DNA of 64,000 nt from Paucibacter sp. DJ2R-2 (GTDB lineage Bacteria; Pseudomonadota; Gammaproteobacteria; Burkholderiales; Burkholderiaceae_C). The stretch's first letter is position 1, and every line of letters begins with the position of its first letter. The stretch spans positions 186,001 to 250,000 of the forward strand of contig NZ_JAJIRT010000005.1 of NCBI RefSeq assembly GCF_025717675.1. The letters run 5' to 3'. The position numbers and the translations under genes are program-made. This document shows, one piece after another, positions 44,651 to 54,423 of the stretch. The notes beneath the pieces are model-generated. The model ran no database searches, was not told where the DNA came from, and saw only the letters and a list, made by a program, of their open reading frames with translations.

Positions 44651-44913
44651 GGAAGGGCAGGTCTGAGTCGCGGCCTCAGCTGATTCCAGTTTCTGGGCGG
44701 AAATGAACCGGGGGTTTTGCCTGCTTGTCAGCTCCTGGCCTCAAGCCGTTGGGCGGGAGAATTAGGCATAAGCATTTCAGTGGGGCGCTTGTAGGCAGTC
44801 TAAAAGCCGAGTTTCTTGGTGTTTTTCGGGGCATCCAGACCGGCGGCGCCCGTGTATGTTACGCAACGAGCTGTTACCAGCTGTGACCGCTTTTCATTGG
44901 GCGATCAACACCT

Positions 44914-44942
44914 TTGCTGCTAGCATTCAAGTAACTTATTAA
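44914..44942 (+). promoter_or_regulatory. candidate sigma-70 promoter of pilMNOPQ
   Basis: TTGCTG, 17-base spacer, TATTAA. Predicted start near 44949 leaves about 28 bases of leader with a GGGGGA ribosome-binding site before pilM. Confidence 0.5.
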
Positions 44943-44976
44943 CAGTCCGGCGCACAAACGTTGGGGGATTCGCGTC

Positions 44977-46056
44977 ATGGGCATACTTGACGTTTTACTG
45001 GGTCGAAAGCATCCGCCGATGATTGGCCTCGATATCAGTTCGTCGAGTGTCAAGTTGGTGGAGTTGGGCCAAAGCGCCAGCGGTGAGCTGGTGTTGGAGC
45101 GATTTGCCACGGAGTCTTTCGAGAAAGGCTGGATCACTGACGGCCAGATCGAGAAATTCGACGAGGTGGCCGACGCGGTGCGGCGTGTGGTGGCCCGCAG
45201 TGGCAGCCGCACCCGGGATGCGGTGTTGGCGATGCCGCAATCGGCCGTTATCACCAAGAAGATCATGTTGCCAGCGGGTTTGCGTGACGAAGAGCTGGAA
45301 ATCCAGGTCGAGGCCGAGGCGAATCAGTACATTCCCTTCTCCCTCGACGAAGTGAGTCTGGATTTCTGCGTGATCGGGCCCAGCCCAACTTCGGTGGGTG
45401 ATGTTGAAGTCCTGATCGCCGCTTCGCGCAAGGACCGTGTGCAAGATCGCCAGGGTTTGGCTGAAGCGGCCGGCCTGCGGCCTGTGGTGCTGGACATCGA
45501 GTCGCACGCCTCGCGCATGGCCATGGGTCGCTTGATCGCCAACCTGCCGAATGCAGGCAAGGACGCGCTGGTGGCTTTGTTCGAGATTGGTGCGGACACG
45601 ACCAGTCTCAAGGTGCTGCGCGATGACGAAATGCTCTACGACCGCGATCAGGCCTTTGGCGGCTCTCAGCTGACCCAGCTGATTTCGCGTCAATACGGCT
45701 TCTCCTTCGAGGAGGCGGAGCAGAAGAAACTGTCGAATGACCTGCCCGAAGACTTTGAGGTCGCGGTGCTCAATCCTTTTGTGGACAGTCTGTCCCAGGA
45801 AATCGGCCGAGCTCTGCAGTATTTCTTCACCAGCACGCCGCACCACAAGGTGCACTACGTGATGCTGGCGGGTGGCACGGCCACCTTGCCGGGCCTGAAG
45901 GAGCGCGTGACCGAGTTGACTGGCTTTGCTTGCATGGTTGTGAACCCTTTCGAGAATATGGAGCTGGGTTCTTCGGTGCGTGAGCAGAAGCTGCGCCGTG
46001 AAGCGCCGGCCTATTTGACCGCTTGCGGCCTGGCGATGCGGAGGTTCTACCAGTGA
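44977..46056 (+). CDS. pilM: type IV pilus assembly protein PilM
   Basis: Cytoplasmic actin-like protein, 359 residues, that binds the N-terminal peptide of PilN and starts the alignment complex between inner-membrane motor and secretin. Features: IGLDISSSSVKLVELG (phosphate-binding loop), AVLAMPQSAVITKKI, a long ATPase-like core and LAGGTATLPGLKERVTE (adenosine motif). The ATG at 44977 has a GGGGGA ribosome-binding site. The stop overlaps the GTG start of pilN, opening a tightly coupled pilMNOPQ operon. Confidence 0.96.
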   Translation: MGILDVLLGRKHPPMIGLDISSSSVKLVELGQSASGELVLERFATESFEKGWITDGQIEKFDEVADAVRRVVARSGSRTRDAVLAMPQSAVITKKIMLPAGLRDEELEIQVEAEANQYIPFSLDEVSLDFCVIGPSPTSVGDVEVLIAASRKDRVQDRQGLAEAAGLRPVVLDIESHASRMAMGRLIANLPNAGKDALVALFEIGADTTSLKVLRDDEMLYDRDQAFGGSQLTQLISRQYGFSFEEAEQKKLSNDLPEDFEVAVLNPFVDSLSQEIGRALQYFFTSTPHHKVHYVMLAGGTATLPGLKERVTELTGFACMVVNPFENMELGSSVREQKLRREAPAYLTACGLAMRRFYQ

Positions 46057-46667
46057 TCTTGATCAATCTGCTTCCCCATCGGGAAGAGAAGCGCAAGCGC
46101 CGGAAGAGTGCCTTCTTTGCCGGCTTGGGCTTGTCCGCCCTGGTTGGTGTTGGTCTCTTGATGGCCGGCTATGCTCTTTATCAGCATTTGAGTGCTGAGC
46201 AGCGCAGTCGCAATCAGTACCTAAACGATCAGATCGCCAAACTCGACGACCAAATCAAGGACATTGCCAATCTGAAGTCCGAGCTCGAGTCGCTGAAATC
46301 GCGCCAGCGGGCTGTGGAAGACTTGCAGAGCGATCGCAATACGCCGGTGCAACTGCTCAATGAGCTGGCCCGGCATACGCCCGAGGGTGTGTACCTGACG
46401 GCGATACGGCAATCCGAAAAAGTGGTGACGATCAGCGGCATTGCCCAGACCCAGGAACGCGTGTCGGAGTTCATTCGCAACACCTCACGCAGCTCGGAAT
46501 GGCTGGAGCGGCCTGATTTGGTGGAAATCAAGGCCACCAATTTGAGTACCAGCAGCAGAGATCAAAAGCGCCTGAATGAGTTTTCCATGCGGGTGTCAAT
46601 TAAAGAGCCGGTCCGTGAAGCCGCACCCGGCATCCCGAACAAGCCCGCTGCGGCGCCCAAGTCCTGA
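46053..46667 (+). CDS. pilN: type IV pilus assembly protein PilN
   Basis: A 204-residue bitopic inner-membrane protein. It starts with GTG at 46053, overlapping the pilM stop (GTGA); the resulting N-terminus MILINLLPHREEKRKRRK contains the INLLPHR motif that inserts into PilM. One membrane helix (about 23-45: FAGLGLSALVGVGLLMAGYALY), a coiled coil (DQIAKLDDQIKDIANLKSELESLKSRQ) and a ferredoxin-like periplasmic domain follow. Confidence 0.95.
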   Translation: MILINLLPHREEKRKRRKSAFFAGLGLSALVGVGLLMAGYALYQHLSAEQRSRNQYLNDQIAKLDDQIKDIANLKSELESLKSRQRAVEDLQSDRNTPVQLLNELARHTPEGVYLTAIRQSEKVVTISGIAQTQERVSEFIRNTSRSSEWLERPDLVEIKATNLSTSSRDQKRLNEFSMRVSIKEPVREAAPGIPNKPAAAPKS

Positions 46668-46675
46668 AGGCAAGC

Positions 46676-47374
46676 ATGGCCAGTACGTCTTTGAATCTCA
46701 AATTTGACCCCAATGCCTGGGCAGCTGAGCTTGCGGATCAGTTTCGCGGCCTGAACCCAAATGAGCCGGGGCAGTGGCCTTGGCTGCCCAAACTGGCTGC
46801 CTTTGTTGGTGTCACGGTTCTGGTGTTGGTTCTAGGCTGGGTGTTCGCACTGTCCGACGAGCAGGCGCACCTTGATGCTGAGGTGGCCAAAGAACCAGGT
46901 TTGCGCCAGGACTACACTGCCAAACTGGCCCAGGCTGTCAACCTGCCTGAGTTGCGCAAGCAGAAGAGCCAGGTCGAGGAGTACGTGACCCAGCTGGAGA
47001 AGCAGCTTCCAGGCAAGGCCGAGATGGATGCCTTGTTGTCCGATATCAATCAGGCGGGTGTGGGCCGCGGTTTGCAGTTCGAGTTGTTCCGTCCTGGGCA
47101 GGTGCTGGTCAAGGACTACTACGCTGAACAGCCGATCTCCTTGCGTGTCTCCGGCCGCTACCACGACATCGGTGCGTTCGCGGCCGATGTGTCCAACCTC
47201 TCGCGAATCGTCACCCTGCACAACCTCAATGTGCTCGCGCCGACGGGCAAAGAAGCGGGTAGTGGCACCCTTAGCATGGAGGCCACCGCTCGCACCTACC
47301 GCTACCTGGATACCTTGGAAGTGGCAGAGCAGAAAAAGCTGGCTGCCAAGACCGCAGGTGGAGCGAAGAAATGA
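46676..47374 (+). CDS. pilO: type IV pilus assembly protein PilO
   Basis: A 232-residue bitopic protein and PilN partner. The cytoplasmic N-terminus (MASTSLNLKFDPNAW) precedes one membrane helix (LAAFVGVTVLVLVLGWVFAL, about 40-60), a coiled-coil region (AEVAKEPGLRQDYTAKL ... RKQKSQVEEYVTQLEKQL) and a ferredoxin-like domain (ISLRVSGRYHDIGAFAADVSNLSRIVTL). It is 8 bases after pilN and overlaps pilP (ATGA). Confidence 0.95.
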   Translation: MASTSLNLKFDPNAWAAELADQFRGLNPNEPGQWPWLPKLAAFVGVTVLVLVLGWVFALSDEQAHLDAEVAKEPGLRQDYTAKLAQAVNLPELRKQKSQVEEYVTQLEKQLPGKAEMDALLSDINQAGVGRGLQFELFRPGQVLVKDYYAEQPISLRVSGRYHDIGAFAADVSNLSRIVTLHNLNVLAPTGKEAGSGTLSMEATARTYRYLDTLEVAEQKKLAAKTAGGAKK

Positions 47375-47937
47375 GCGCCCGAATGAAGCAAAGCCAGGCG
47401 GTTGGGCATCAAGCCTTTCGCCTTCTCGGCATCGTCGTGATCGGGCTGGGTCTGGCGGCCTGTTCCGCCGACATGAATGAACTCCAGCAATGGATGGAAC
47501 AGCAACGCAAGGACGCCCGGGCCAATATTGTCCCCTTGGTGCCGCCCAAGAAGTTCCTGCCCCAGCCCTATGAAGCCAGTTTGGGTGTCGAGCCCTTCAG
47601 CCAGCAAAAGCTCAGCGTGGCGGTAAAGCAGGAAGCTTCCCTGCCCAATTCCTTGTTGGCGGCTGAGATGAAACGGCCGCGTCAGCCTTTGGAGGCCTAT
47701 CCGCTGGACAGCATGTCCATGGTGGGCAGCATCACGCGCCAAAGCCAGCGCTACGCCTTGCTGCGTGTGGATAACCTGCTCTACCAGGTCAAAGGTGGCG
47801 ACTACCTGGGTTTGAATTTTGGGCGGGTGATGAAGATCAGCGAAACCGAAATCGGATTGCGAGAAGTCGTCCAGGACGCTGCGGGCGAGTGGATTGAACG
47901 CACCAGTACCCTCCAGCTGCAGGAGAAGGGACGATGA
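47371..47937 (+). CDS. pilP: type IV pilus lipoprotein PilP
   Basis: A 188-residue inner-membrane lipoprotein linking PilN/PilO to the secretin. Lipobox LAAC (Cys31), a flexible region and a small beta-domain (SITRQSQRYALLRVDNLLYQVKGGDYLGLNFGRVMKI) that binds the PilQ N0 domain. ATG 47371 overlaps the pilO stop and the stop overlaps pilQ (ATGA). Confidence 0.95.
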   Translation: MSARMKQSQAVGHQAFRLLGIVVIGLGLAACSADMNELQQWMEQQRKDARANIVPLVPPKKFLPQPYEASLGVEPFSQQKLSVAVKQEASLPNSLLAAEMKRPRQPLEAYPLDSMSMVGSITRQSQRYALLRVDNLLYQVKGGDYLGLNFGRVMKISETEIGLREVVQDAAGEWIERTSTLQLQEKGR

Positions 47938-50126
47938 AAAATTTCCAGGAGACATCGAGGATGAGCCATTGGCGCAAATGGGCTACGGCCTCGGCCTTCG
48001 TTCTGACGGCGCTGGCCATGGTTGCGCCGGCCCAGGCTCAGACGGCCATCCGCTCCATCAATAGCACCCAGCAATCGGGTGTGGAGGTGGTGCGTATCGA
48101 ACTGAGCCAGCCGCTGACGGAAATTCCGCGCGGCTTCACCGTGCAGACGCCGCCGCGTATCGCGATCGACCTTCCCGGCGTGGTCAATGGCGTCGGGCGC
48201 TCGGTGGTGGAAATCAATCAAGGCAATTTGCGCTCGGCCAATATTGCACAGGCTGGCGAGCGTTCGCGGGTGGTGCTGAATCTGCGCACGCCTTCGGGCT
48301 ACCGCGCCGAGTTGCAGGACAACGCCCTGCTGTTGATTCTTGAAACTGCCGCAGCAGCTCCCCAGGCCGCTAATGAGCCCGTGCATTTCTCGCAAAGTCT
48401 CAATGCCGAGGCGCAAGCAATTCGTGACATTGACTTCCGGCGCGGCCAGGACAACTCCGGCCGAGTGATCGTCAATTTGCCGAGCAACCAGGTCGGCGTG
48501 GATATCCAGCAGCAAGGTCAGAACTTGGTGGTGGAATTCCTGCGCTCGACCTTGCCGGAGGGCCTGCGTCGCAAGCTAGATGTGGCCGATTTCGGTAGCC
48601 CGGTGCAGTCGGTGGTAAGTACCCAGAACGGTGACCGGGTCCGTATGGTCATCGAGCCCAAGGGGGCTTGGGAGCACAGTGCGTACCAGAGTGACAACCA
48701 GTTTGTGCTTGAGGTGCGCCACCAGAAACAAGACCCCAACAAGCTGACCACCGGCCCCGGTTACGCCGGCGACAAGTTGTCCTTGAACTTCCAGAACATC
48801 GAGGTTCGAGCACTGCTGCAGGTGATCGCCGATTTCACCAACTTCAATGTGGTGACCAGTGACACCGTGACCGGCAGCGTCACCCTGCGCCTCAAGGATG
48901 TGCCTTGGGATCAAGCCCTGGACATCATCATGCAGGCCAAGGGCCTGGGTTTGCGCAAATCCGGAAATGTGCTGTGGATCGCGCCCAAGGACGAACTTTC
49001 GGCCAAGGAAAAACTCGACCTCGAAGCCAAGGCGCAGATCGCCAACTTGGAGCCGGTGCGTACCCAGTCGATCCAGCTCAATTACACCAAGGCGGAAGAA
49101 GTGGCCAAGGGCTTGAGTGGTCAGAATGCGAGCGGCGGCGGAAGCGGAGGACAGAATCCCGCGCGAATCCTTTCGCCGCGCGGCAGTGTGATCTTCGAGA
49201 CTCGCACCAATCAGTTGTTCGTCACCGACATTCCTTCCAAGCTGGAGGAGATCCTGGCCATGATCGCCAAGATCGACATTCCGGTGCGTCAGGTCTTGAT
49301 TGAAGCTCGCATTGTTGAGGCTGACGACAAGTTCGGCCGTTCCTTGGGTGTCAAGTTGGGCAGCGCCGATCTGCGCGGGCTCAACGGGGGAATTCCGGGT
49401 TATTCAGTCGGCGGCAATAATTACCTGACCTTGGGTGGCAGCTTGAACGGTATCGCCGGACAGACATTGCAACCAGGTGGCAGCGTGGGAGTGGACGGCG
49501 CAGGTCGATTCAATACTCAGTTCGTCAATTTGCCGGCCAATGTTTCCTCCGACAGCTTTGGTGGTGCCAATGTCGCGAACTTTGCCTTGTCGCTGTTCAA
49601 TGCCAGCGCCAACCGTTTCCTGAACCTGGAACTTTCTGCGTTGGAAGCCGACGGCAAGGGCAAGATCGTCTCCAGTCCTCGCGTGATCACTGCCGATCAG
49701 GTCAAGGCCTTGATTGAGCAGGGTGAGGAGTTGCCTTACCAAGTGGCCACTTCCAGCGGCGCAACCTCGATTCAGTTCAAGAAGGCTGTGCTGAAGCTGG
49801 AAGTCACGCCGCAGATCACGCCGGAAGGCAATGTGATCTTGGATGTGGACGTCAACAAGGACAGCCGCGGCACGCTGACGCCGCAGGGCTACGCCATCAA
49901 CAACAAGCATGTGAAGACCATGGTTCTGGTCGAGAACGGTGGCACGGTCGTGATCGGCGGCATCTTCACCCAGGATGAACGCGATAGCGAATCCAAGGTG
50001 CCTGTGCTGGGCGACATCCCTTATCTGGGGAATTTGTTCAAGAGCAAGAGCCGCACCACCAGCAAGACCGAGCTCTTGATCTTCCTGACCCCCAAGGTGG
50101 TCAGTGATCGAGCCACAGTGCGCTGA
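47934..50126 (+). CDS. pilQ: type IV pilus secretin PilQ
   Basis: A 730-residue outer-membrane secretin through which the pilus passes. Signal peptide at about residues 10-35 (WRKWATASAFVLTALAMVAPAQAQ). Two AMIN peptidoglycan-binding domains follow (VVRIELSQPLTEIPRGFTV and RVMVIEPKGAW-like RVRMVIEPKGAWEHSA), then an STN/N0 domain (LSLNFQNIEVRALLQVIADFTNFNVVTSD), N1, and the secretin core ending VPVLGDIPYLGNLFKSKSRT. A Gly/Ser-rich loop (NASGGGSGGQN) lies in N1. ATG 47934 overlaps the pilP stop; an internal ATG 27 bases downstream (MSHWRKW) is an alternative start close to the signal peptide. Confidence 0.96.
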   Translation: MKNFQETSRMSHWRKWATASAFVLTALAMVAPAQAQTAIRSINSTQQSGVEVVRIELSQPLTEIPRGFTVQTPPRIAIDLPGVVNGVGRSVVEINQGNLRSANIAQAGERSRVVLNLRTPSGYRAELQDNALLLILETAAAAPQAANEPVHFSQSLNAEAQAIRDIDFRRGQDNSGRVIVNLPSNQVGVDIQQQGQNLVVEFLRSTLPEGLRRKLDVADFGSPVQSVVSTQNGDRVRMVIEPKGAWEHSAYQSDNQFVLEVRHQKQDPNKLTTGPGYAGDKLSLNFQNIEVRALLQVIADFTNFNVVTSDTVTGSVTLRLKDVPWDQALDIIMQAKGLGLRKSGNVLWIAPKDELSAKEKLDLEAKAQIANLEPVRTQSIQLNYTKAEEVAKGLSGQNASGGGSGGQNPARILSPRGSVIFETRTNQLFVTDIPSKLEEILAMIAKIDIPVRQVLIEARIVEADDKFGRSLGVKLGSADLRGLNGGIPGYSVGGNNYLTLGGSLNGIAGQTLQPGGSVGVDGAGRFNTQFVNLPANVSSDSFGGANVANFALSLFNASANRFLNLELSALEADGKGKIVSSPRVITADQVKALIEQGEELPYQVATSSGATSIQFKKAVLKLEVTPQITPEGNVILDVDVNKDSRGTLTPQGYAINNKHVKTMVLVENGGTVVIGGIFTQDERDSESKVPVLGDIPYLGNLFKSKSRTTSKTELLIFLTPKVVSDRATVR

Positions 50127-50189
50127 GGCGTAAGCGATTTCGGGAGAGGCCGCGCGCACGAACGCGGGGCATTGCAGGAGTTTGCAGAA

Positions 50190-52628
50190 ATGAATACATC
50201 AATGGGTACCGGTCGCCTGTCATGGCGCCGAATGGCGGGCCGCGCTGCCGCTGTGCTGCTGGCTGCGACTTTGTCAGCTTGTGGCGGAGGTGGCGGCGAT
50301 TCCGGAAAGTCCGTGTTCGACCCGGGAGCGGGCACTCCTCCGACCACGCCGACCACGCTGACGGATCTGGCCATCGTCGCTGACAAGACCGCAGTGCCGA
50401 ACTCCGGCTTGGAAAATGTGACTTTCACGATCACCGCGCTGACCACGGGGAATGCAGCGTTGACCGGAGTGGAAACGCCGATCACGGTGGAGGTGGATAC
50501 TGGGGCCATCGTCACCCCATCGGCCAAGGTCACCGGCAAGGACAACGGCAAGATGACTGCCGTGGTTCAAATCACGGACAAGACCAGTCGTACCGTTAAA
50601 CTGACTGTCAGTTCGGGAACGATCAAGAAGACTGCCAGCTTCGATGTGGTGGACAGCCTAACCGGCAGCAAGGTGGCTGATCTGCGTATGGTCCTCGACA
50701 AGGTGACCATCCCCAACGATGGCACCCAGGCGATGAAACTCACGGTGACTTCGGTTGACGCAGCCAACAGCGCCATCGGCGGCTCGCCGGTCAGTTTGGC
50801 TTTGCTGGATTCTTCTGTGGGCGGCTCAGTGGTCAATGCCTTTGGCAAGACTTCAACCGATTCGACCACAGGGCAGCTGACTGCGGATGTCAGCTTGATC
50901 ACCAAGAAGGTCAATCGCTCGATTTCGGTGCAGGCCACCAGTGGCACGGTGGTGCGGACCATCACTTTTGATGTGATCGAGGCCGTATCTGTGATTCCGA
51001 AGGCCAGCGATCTGTCCATCTCTTTGAGCCGCAGCACCGTTGGAAACTCTGGCACTGAACCGGTCGATGTGGTGGTGACGGCAGTCGATAGCTTGCGCAA
51101 CGCGGTCAGCGGCATCAAGGTGACATTCACCGTGGATAGCAACGCTATCTTGGTTCCGGGCAATCTGACCACGGACTCTTCGGGGCAAGCCAAGGCCTCA
51201 GTGCTGGTGGGGGCCGATCATTCGAATCGCACAGTTACGGTGACAGCCACCAGTGATGCTTTGTTGCGTCGCGCTTCGTTCAAGGTGACGGGCGCCAAGT
51301 TGCAGGCGCAACTTCTGCCGGCTACCTTGCGCAATGGTGATACTGGCGCCGTCGAGTACACATTGACCGACGTTACAGGCAATCCGATGCCGGATGTGGC
51401 TGTGACAGTGGACAGCAGCCAAGGGCCTGCAGTTGCTTGTGTCGGTAAGCCTGCCCCCGCCCCCAGCATCACCGATTTGAAGGGTAAGTATTCCTTTTGT
51501 TACAAAGCCACGGGCAGTGGCCCGACTTTGATCAGTGGTTCAGCGGGTGGCGCCTCGGTGAGCAGCACGGTGCAGATCGATGCGACGGTTTCAGATGTGC
51601 CGCCTGCTACGACTATTGGTTCAGCGACTTTCACGGCGTCGCCTGGTGTTGTGGCCGTCAATTCGGTGGGCAGCACAGAGAATCGAGCTGAGTTGCGCCT
51701 GCTTTTCCGTAGCGACAAGAATGAACCTGTTCCTAATGTTCGCGCTCGCATTGGCTTCGGCAGCAACAACTCTGGTACCGATGGCGAGATCAGTTCGGGC
51801 AAGGACAAGATCATCATCTCTGATGCAACTGGCGTTGCCGTGACTAGCTTTGTGGCGGGGCAAAGACCTAGCCCTACCGATCAAGTCAAGATCTATGCGT
51901 GTTTCTCCAAGACCGACACTGTGGAGGCTATCAGTGCCTGCCCTCCAGAGCGCCTTCGGACGGTATCTCTGACGGTGGTCGAACAACCTGTGTCAATTTC
52001 GATCGGTACCAATGCTCAGATCGGTACGGGTTCAAATAAGTTGACTTACTACCTCGAATTCACTGTCTTGGTCGTCGATTCAGCTGGGAATCCTAAGGCT
52101 GACGTGCAGGTAACGCCTTTGATTGATCTCCCGACCTACCTGAAAGGTTTTTGGTGGTACGACGCCGGGCAAAAGAAATGGTTCCAGGTCCTAACTGTGA
52201 CGCCTGATCGCCCAGAATTGGGATGCTTGAACGAAGACTCCTCCGTGGGCAGAGGTTTCCGAAATGGCACTATTGAAACAGGAGAGGATGTCAATGGTAG
52301 CGGGCAGTTGGACCCCAGAAAGTCCGATGTGTCTGTGACCATGATGGGCTCGACAAAAACCAATTCAAGCGGGCTTGCGGTACTTCGAATCGAGTATCCC
52401 CAAAACTATGGCAGTTGGGTTGAGTATGCTTTGCGAGTCAGTGCCTCTGGTGTCGTGAGCCCGCCGGCATTCTTCGGACGAATCGCTTCGGAGGGGGATA
52501 CTGTGGGTACGCTCAAAGGGACAGCCCAGATTACTGGCGTGCCCATTGATGTGGTGAAAAGTGAGGGTGAGCCGCCGTTCAAAGTTAGTCCCTATGGTCG
52601 GGACTCGAGTTGCTCCAGCCCTAATTGA
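50190..52628 (+). CDS. multi-repeat Ig-like (Big-1-type) lipoprotein
   Basis: A 812-residue predicted lipoprotein: signal peptide with lipobox LSAC (Cys31) followed by GGGGGDSG. About six bacterial Ig-like repeats follow, each of about 95-130 residues and starting with patterns such as LAIVADKTAVPNSGLENVT, LRMVLDKVTIPNDGTQA, LSISLSRSTVGNSGTEP; these resemble Big-1/invasin folds. Near the C-terminus ETGEDVNGSGQLDPRKSD looks like a dockerin/EF-hand-type calcium loop. An adhesive or structural surface role is inferred. CAGGAG lies upstream of ATG 50190. It is inserted between pilQ and aroK, genes usually adjacent, and its 3' third is visibly less GC-rich than its neighbours. Confidence 0.85.
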   Translation: MNTSMGTGRLSWRRMAGRAAAVLLAATLSACGGGGGDSGKSVFDPGAGTPPTTPTTLTDLAIVADKTAVPNSGLENVTFTITALTTGNAALTGVETPITVEVDTGAIVTPSAKVTGKDNGKMTAVVQITDKTSRTVKLTVSSGTIKKTASFDVVDSLTGSKVADLRMVLDKVTIPNDGTQAMKLTVTSVDAANSAIGGSPVSLALLDSSVGGSVVNAFGKTSTDSTTGQLTADVSLITKKVNRSISVQATSGTVVRTITFDVIEAVSVIPKASDLSISLSRSTVGNSGTEPVDVVVTAVDSLRNAVSGIKVTFTVDSNAILVPGNLTTDSSGQAKASVLVGADHSNRTVTVTATSDALLRRASFKVTGAKLQAQLLPATLRNGDTGAVEYTLTDVTGNPMPDVAVTVDSSQGPAVACVGKPAPAPSITDLKGKYSFCYKATGSGPTLISGSAGGASVSSTVQIDATVSDVPPATTIGSATFTASPGVVAVNSVGSTENRAELRLLFRSDKNEPVPNVRARIGFGSNNSGTDGEISSGKDKIIISDATGVAVTSFVAGQRPSPTDQVKIYACFSKTDTVEAISACPPERLRTVSLTVVEQPVSISIGTNAQIGTGSNKLTYYLEFTVLVVDSAGNPKADVQVTPLIDLPTYLKGFWWYDAGQKKWFQVLTVTPDRPELGCLNEDSSVGRGFRNGTIETGEDVNGSGQLDPRKSDVSVTMMGSTKTNSSGLAVLRIEYPQNYGSWVEYALRVSASGVVSPPAFFGRIASEGDTVGTLKGTAQITGVPIDVVKSEGEPPFKVSPYGRDSSCSSPN

Positions 52629-52641
52629 CCAAGTCTATTTG

Positions 52642-53214
52642 ATGGACAGATCGCCGGTTGTTGCTCTCGTCGGCATGCCCGGCGGTGGTAAGTCCACCGT
52701 CGGACGCCAGCTGGCCCGCCAGCTGGGCATGCGCTTCGTCGACACGGATGCAGAAATTGAAGCGCGGATCGGGGAGCCGATCCGCGTTTTTTTTGAGCAT
52801 TCGGGCGAGGCTGCGTTTCGCGATATCGAGAGCCAGGTTCTTACCGAGTTGCTGACGCGCAGCGGCGAACTGGTGCTTGCCACTGGTGGCGGCATTGTGC
52901 TGCGGGAAGCCAACCGGCAGCTTTTGCACGACGCTGCCACGGTTTTGTATTTGCGATCGACGCCGGAGGAGCTGTTTCGGCGCCTGCGCCACGACACCCA
53001 ACGGCCTTTGCTGCAGGTGCGCGATCCTTTGCAGAAGTTGCGTGAGCTCTATGTTCAGCGCAACCCGCTCTATCGCAGCTGCGCGCACTATGTGCTCGAG
53101 ACGGGTCGACCTTCGGTTCACGGCCTCGTCAATATGGCTTTGATGCAGCTGGAACTGGCGGGTGTGATTGATCCGTCCCGCGTTGCTGCCACGGTGGGCG
53201 CCGAACCCTGTTGA
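52642..53214 (+). CDS. aroK: shikimate kinase
   Basis: Cytoplasmic enzyme phosphorylating shikimate at the 3-OH with ATP; 190 residues. Walker [10 protein letters not shown] (11-19), the shikimate-binding [13 protein letters not shown] and [27 protein letters not shown] and the lid arginine segment HDTQRPLL are present. The start ATG 52642 gives [17 protein letters not shown], consistent with homologues; the longer frame lies inside the Ig-lipoprotein gene. It starts 13 bases after that gene and 41 bases before aroB. Confidence 0.95.
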   Translation: MDRSPVVALVGMPGGGKSTVGRQLARQLGMRFVDTDAEIEARIGEPIRVFFEHSGEAAFRDIESQVLTELLTRSGELVLATGGGIVLREANRQLLHDAATVLYLRSTPEELFRRLRHDTQRPLLQVRDPLQKLRELYVQRNPLYRSCAHYVLETGRPSVHGLVNMALMQLELAGVIDPSRVAATVGAEPC

Positions 53215-53255
53215 GCTCAGTCGGCCCTTCGGGTCAGCCACCGTACACTTGGCAG

Positions 53256-54365
53256 ATGACTGTTTCGGCCCCTCTTCATTCCGCTGTCCAGTGCGTTTCG
53301 ATTGCACTTGACCAACGCAGCTACGACATCCATATCGGCCCAGGCTTGCTGAGCTTGGCGGTTTCCTGGCAAGGTCTGCCCAAAGCATCTTGTGCGCTGA
53401 TCGTCAGCAATGAGGTCGTGGCGCCGCTGTATTTGCAGCGCTTGCAAGCCCAGCTCAGTGCCCACTATGCGCGGGTCGAGTTCGTGCAACTGCCCGATGG
53501 CGAGCTGCACAAGGACTGGGCCAGCCTCAATCACATTTTTGATCACTTGCTGGCACGCGCCGCGGACCGCAAGACGGTGTTGTTCGCGCTCGGCGGTGGT
53601 GTGATCGGCGATATGACTGGTTTCGCAGCAGCCATCTATATGCGCGGCGTGCCCTTCGTGCAGGTTCCGACGACTCTGCTGGCTCAGGTGGACTCCTCGG
53701 TGGGTGGCAAGACGGCTATCAATCATCCGCTAGGCAAGAACATGATCGGGGCCTTCTACCAGCCCGAACGGGTGATCGCCGATCTCGATACCTTGGATAC
53801 CTTGCCGCAACGCGAGCTGGCGGCTGGCTTGGCCGAAGTCATCAAGTACGGGCCGATTGCCGATGGTGATTTTCTGTCCTGGATCGAAGCCAATCTGGAT
53901 GCCCTACTGGCGCGCGACAAGTCAGCGTTGGCCTACGCCGTGAAACGCTGCTGTGAGATCAAGGCCTGGGTGGTGGGCCAGGATGAACGCGAGCAAGGTC
54001 TGCGGGCCATTCTCAATTTCGGCCACACCTTCGGCCATGCCATCGAGACCGGCATGGGCTACGGGCAATGGCTGCACGGCGAGGCCGTCGGCTGTGGCAT
54101 GGTCATGGCGGCCGATCTGTCGGTGCGGAAGGGCTTGATGCCCGCAGCTTTTCTGCCCCGCTTGCGCGAGCTGATCGAACGCGCAGGTTTGCCGGTGCGG
54201 GCGCCGCGCTTGGGAGCCGAGCGCTATATGGAGCTGATGCGCGTGGACAAAAAGGCCGAGGCTGGCGAGATTCGCTTTGTGCTGATCGAAGCCTTGGGCC
54301 GCGCCGGCATGCATTGCGCGCCGGATGCGCTGGTGGCTGAAGTGCTCGCTGCCCATTGCGAATGA
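53256..54365 (+). CDS. aroB: 3-dehydroquinate synthase
   Basis: NAD- and metal-dependent enzyme converting DAHP to 3-dehydroquinate, shikimate pathway; 369 residues. Motifs: [68 protein letters not shown], and the metal-ligand segment [11 protein letters not shown] with HGEAVGCGM. The ATG at 53256 was chosen; a TTG at 53211 overlapping the aroK stop would add 15 residues but lacks homology. It acts directly upstream of aroK in the pathway after AroG. Confidence 0.96.
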   Translation: MTVSAPLHSAVQCVSIALDQRSYDIHIGPGLLSLAVSWQGLPKASCALIVSNEVVAPLYLQRLQAQLSAHYARVEFVQLPDGELHKDWASLNHIFDHLLARAADRKTVLFALGGGVIGDMTGFAAAIYMRGVPFVQVPTTLLAQVDSSVGGKTAINHPLGKNMIGAFYQPERVIADLDTLDTLPQRELAAGLAEVIKYGPIADGDFLSWIEANLDALLARDKSALAYAVKRCCEIKAWVVGQDEREQGLRAILNFGHTFGHAIETGMGYGQWLHGEAVGCGMVMAADLSVRKGLMPAAFLPRLRELIERAGLPVRAPRLGAERYMELMRVDKKAEAGEIRFVLIEALGRAGMHCAPDALVAEVLAAHCE

Positions 54366-54423
54366 GGCCGCCGCTTCGGTCGAGTCGCTGAACGACATAG
54401 TCAACCTAGGAATTCAGCGCTCA

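Larger units (their letters stand above)
44623..44976. other. divergent mrcA / pilM promoter region
   Basis: 354 bases without a gene between the two divergent starts. It holds the mrcA -10 element, a candidate pilM promoter (both listed separately) and a short hairpin CAGCTG-like dyad around 44869-44884 (AGCTG TTAC CAGCT). Nothing else was recognised. Confidence 0.5.
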
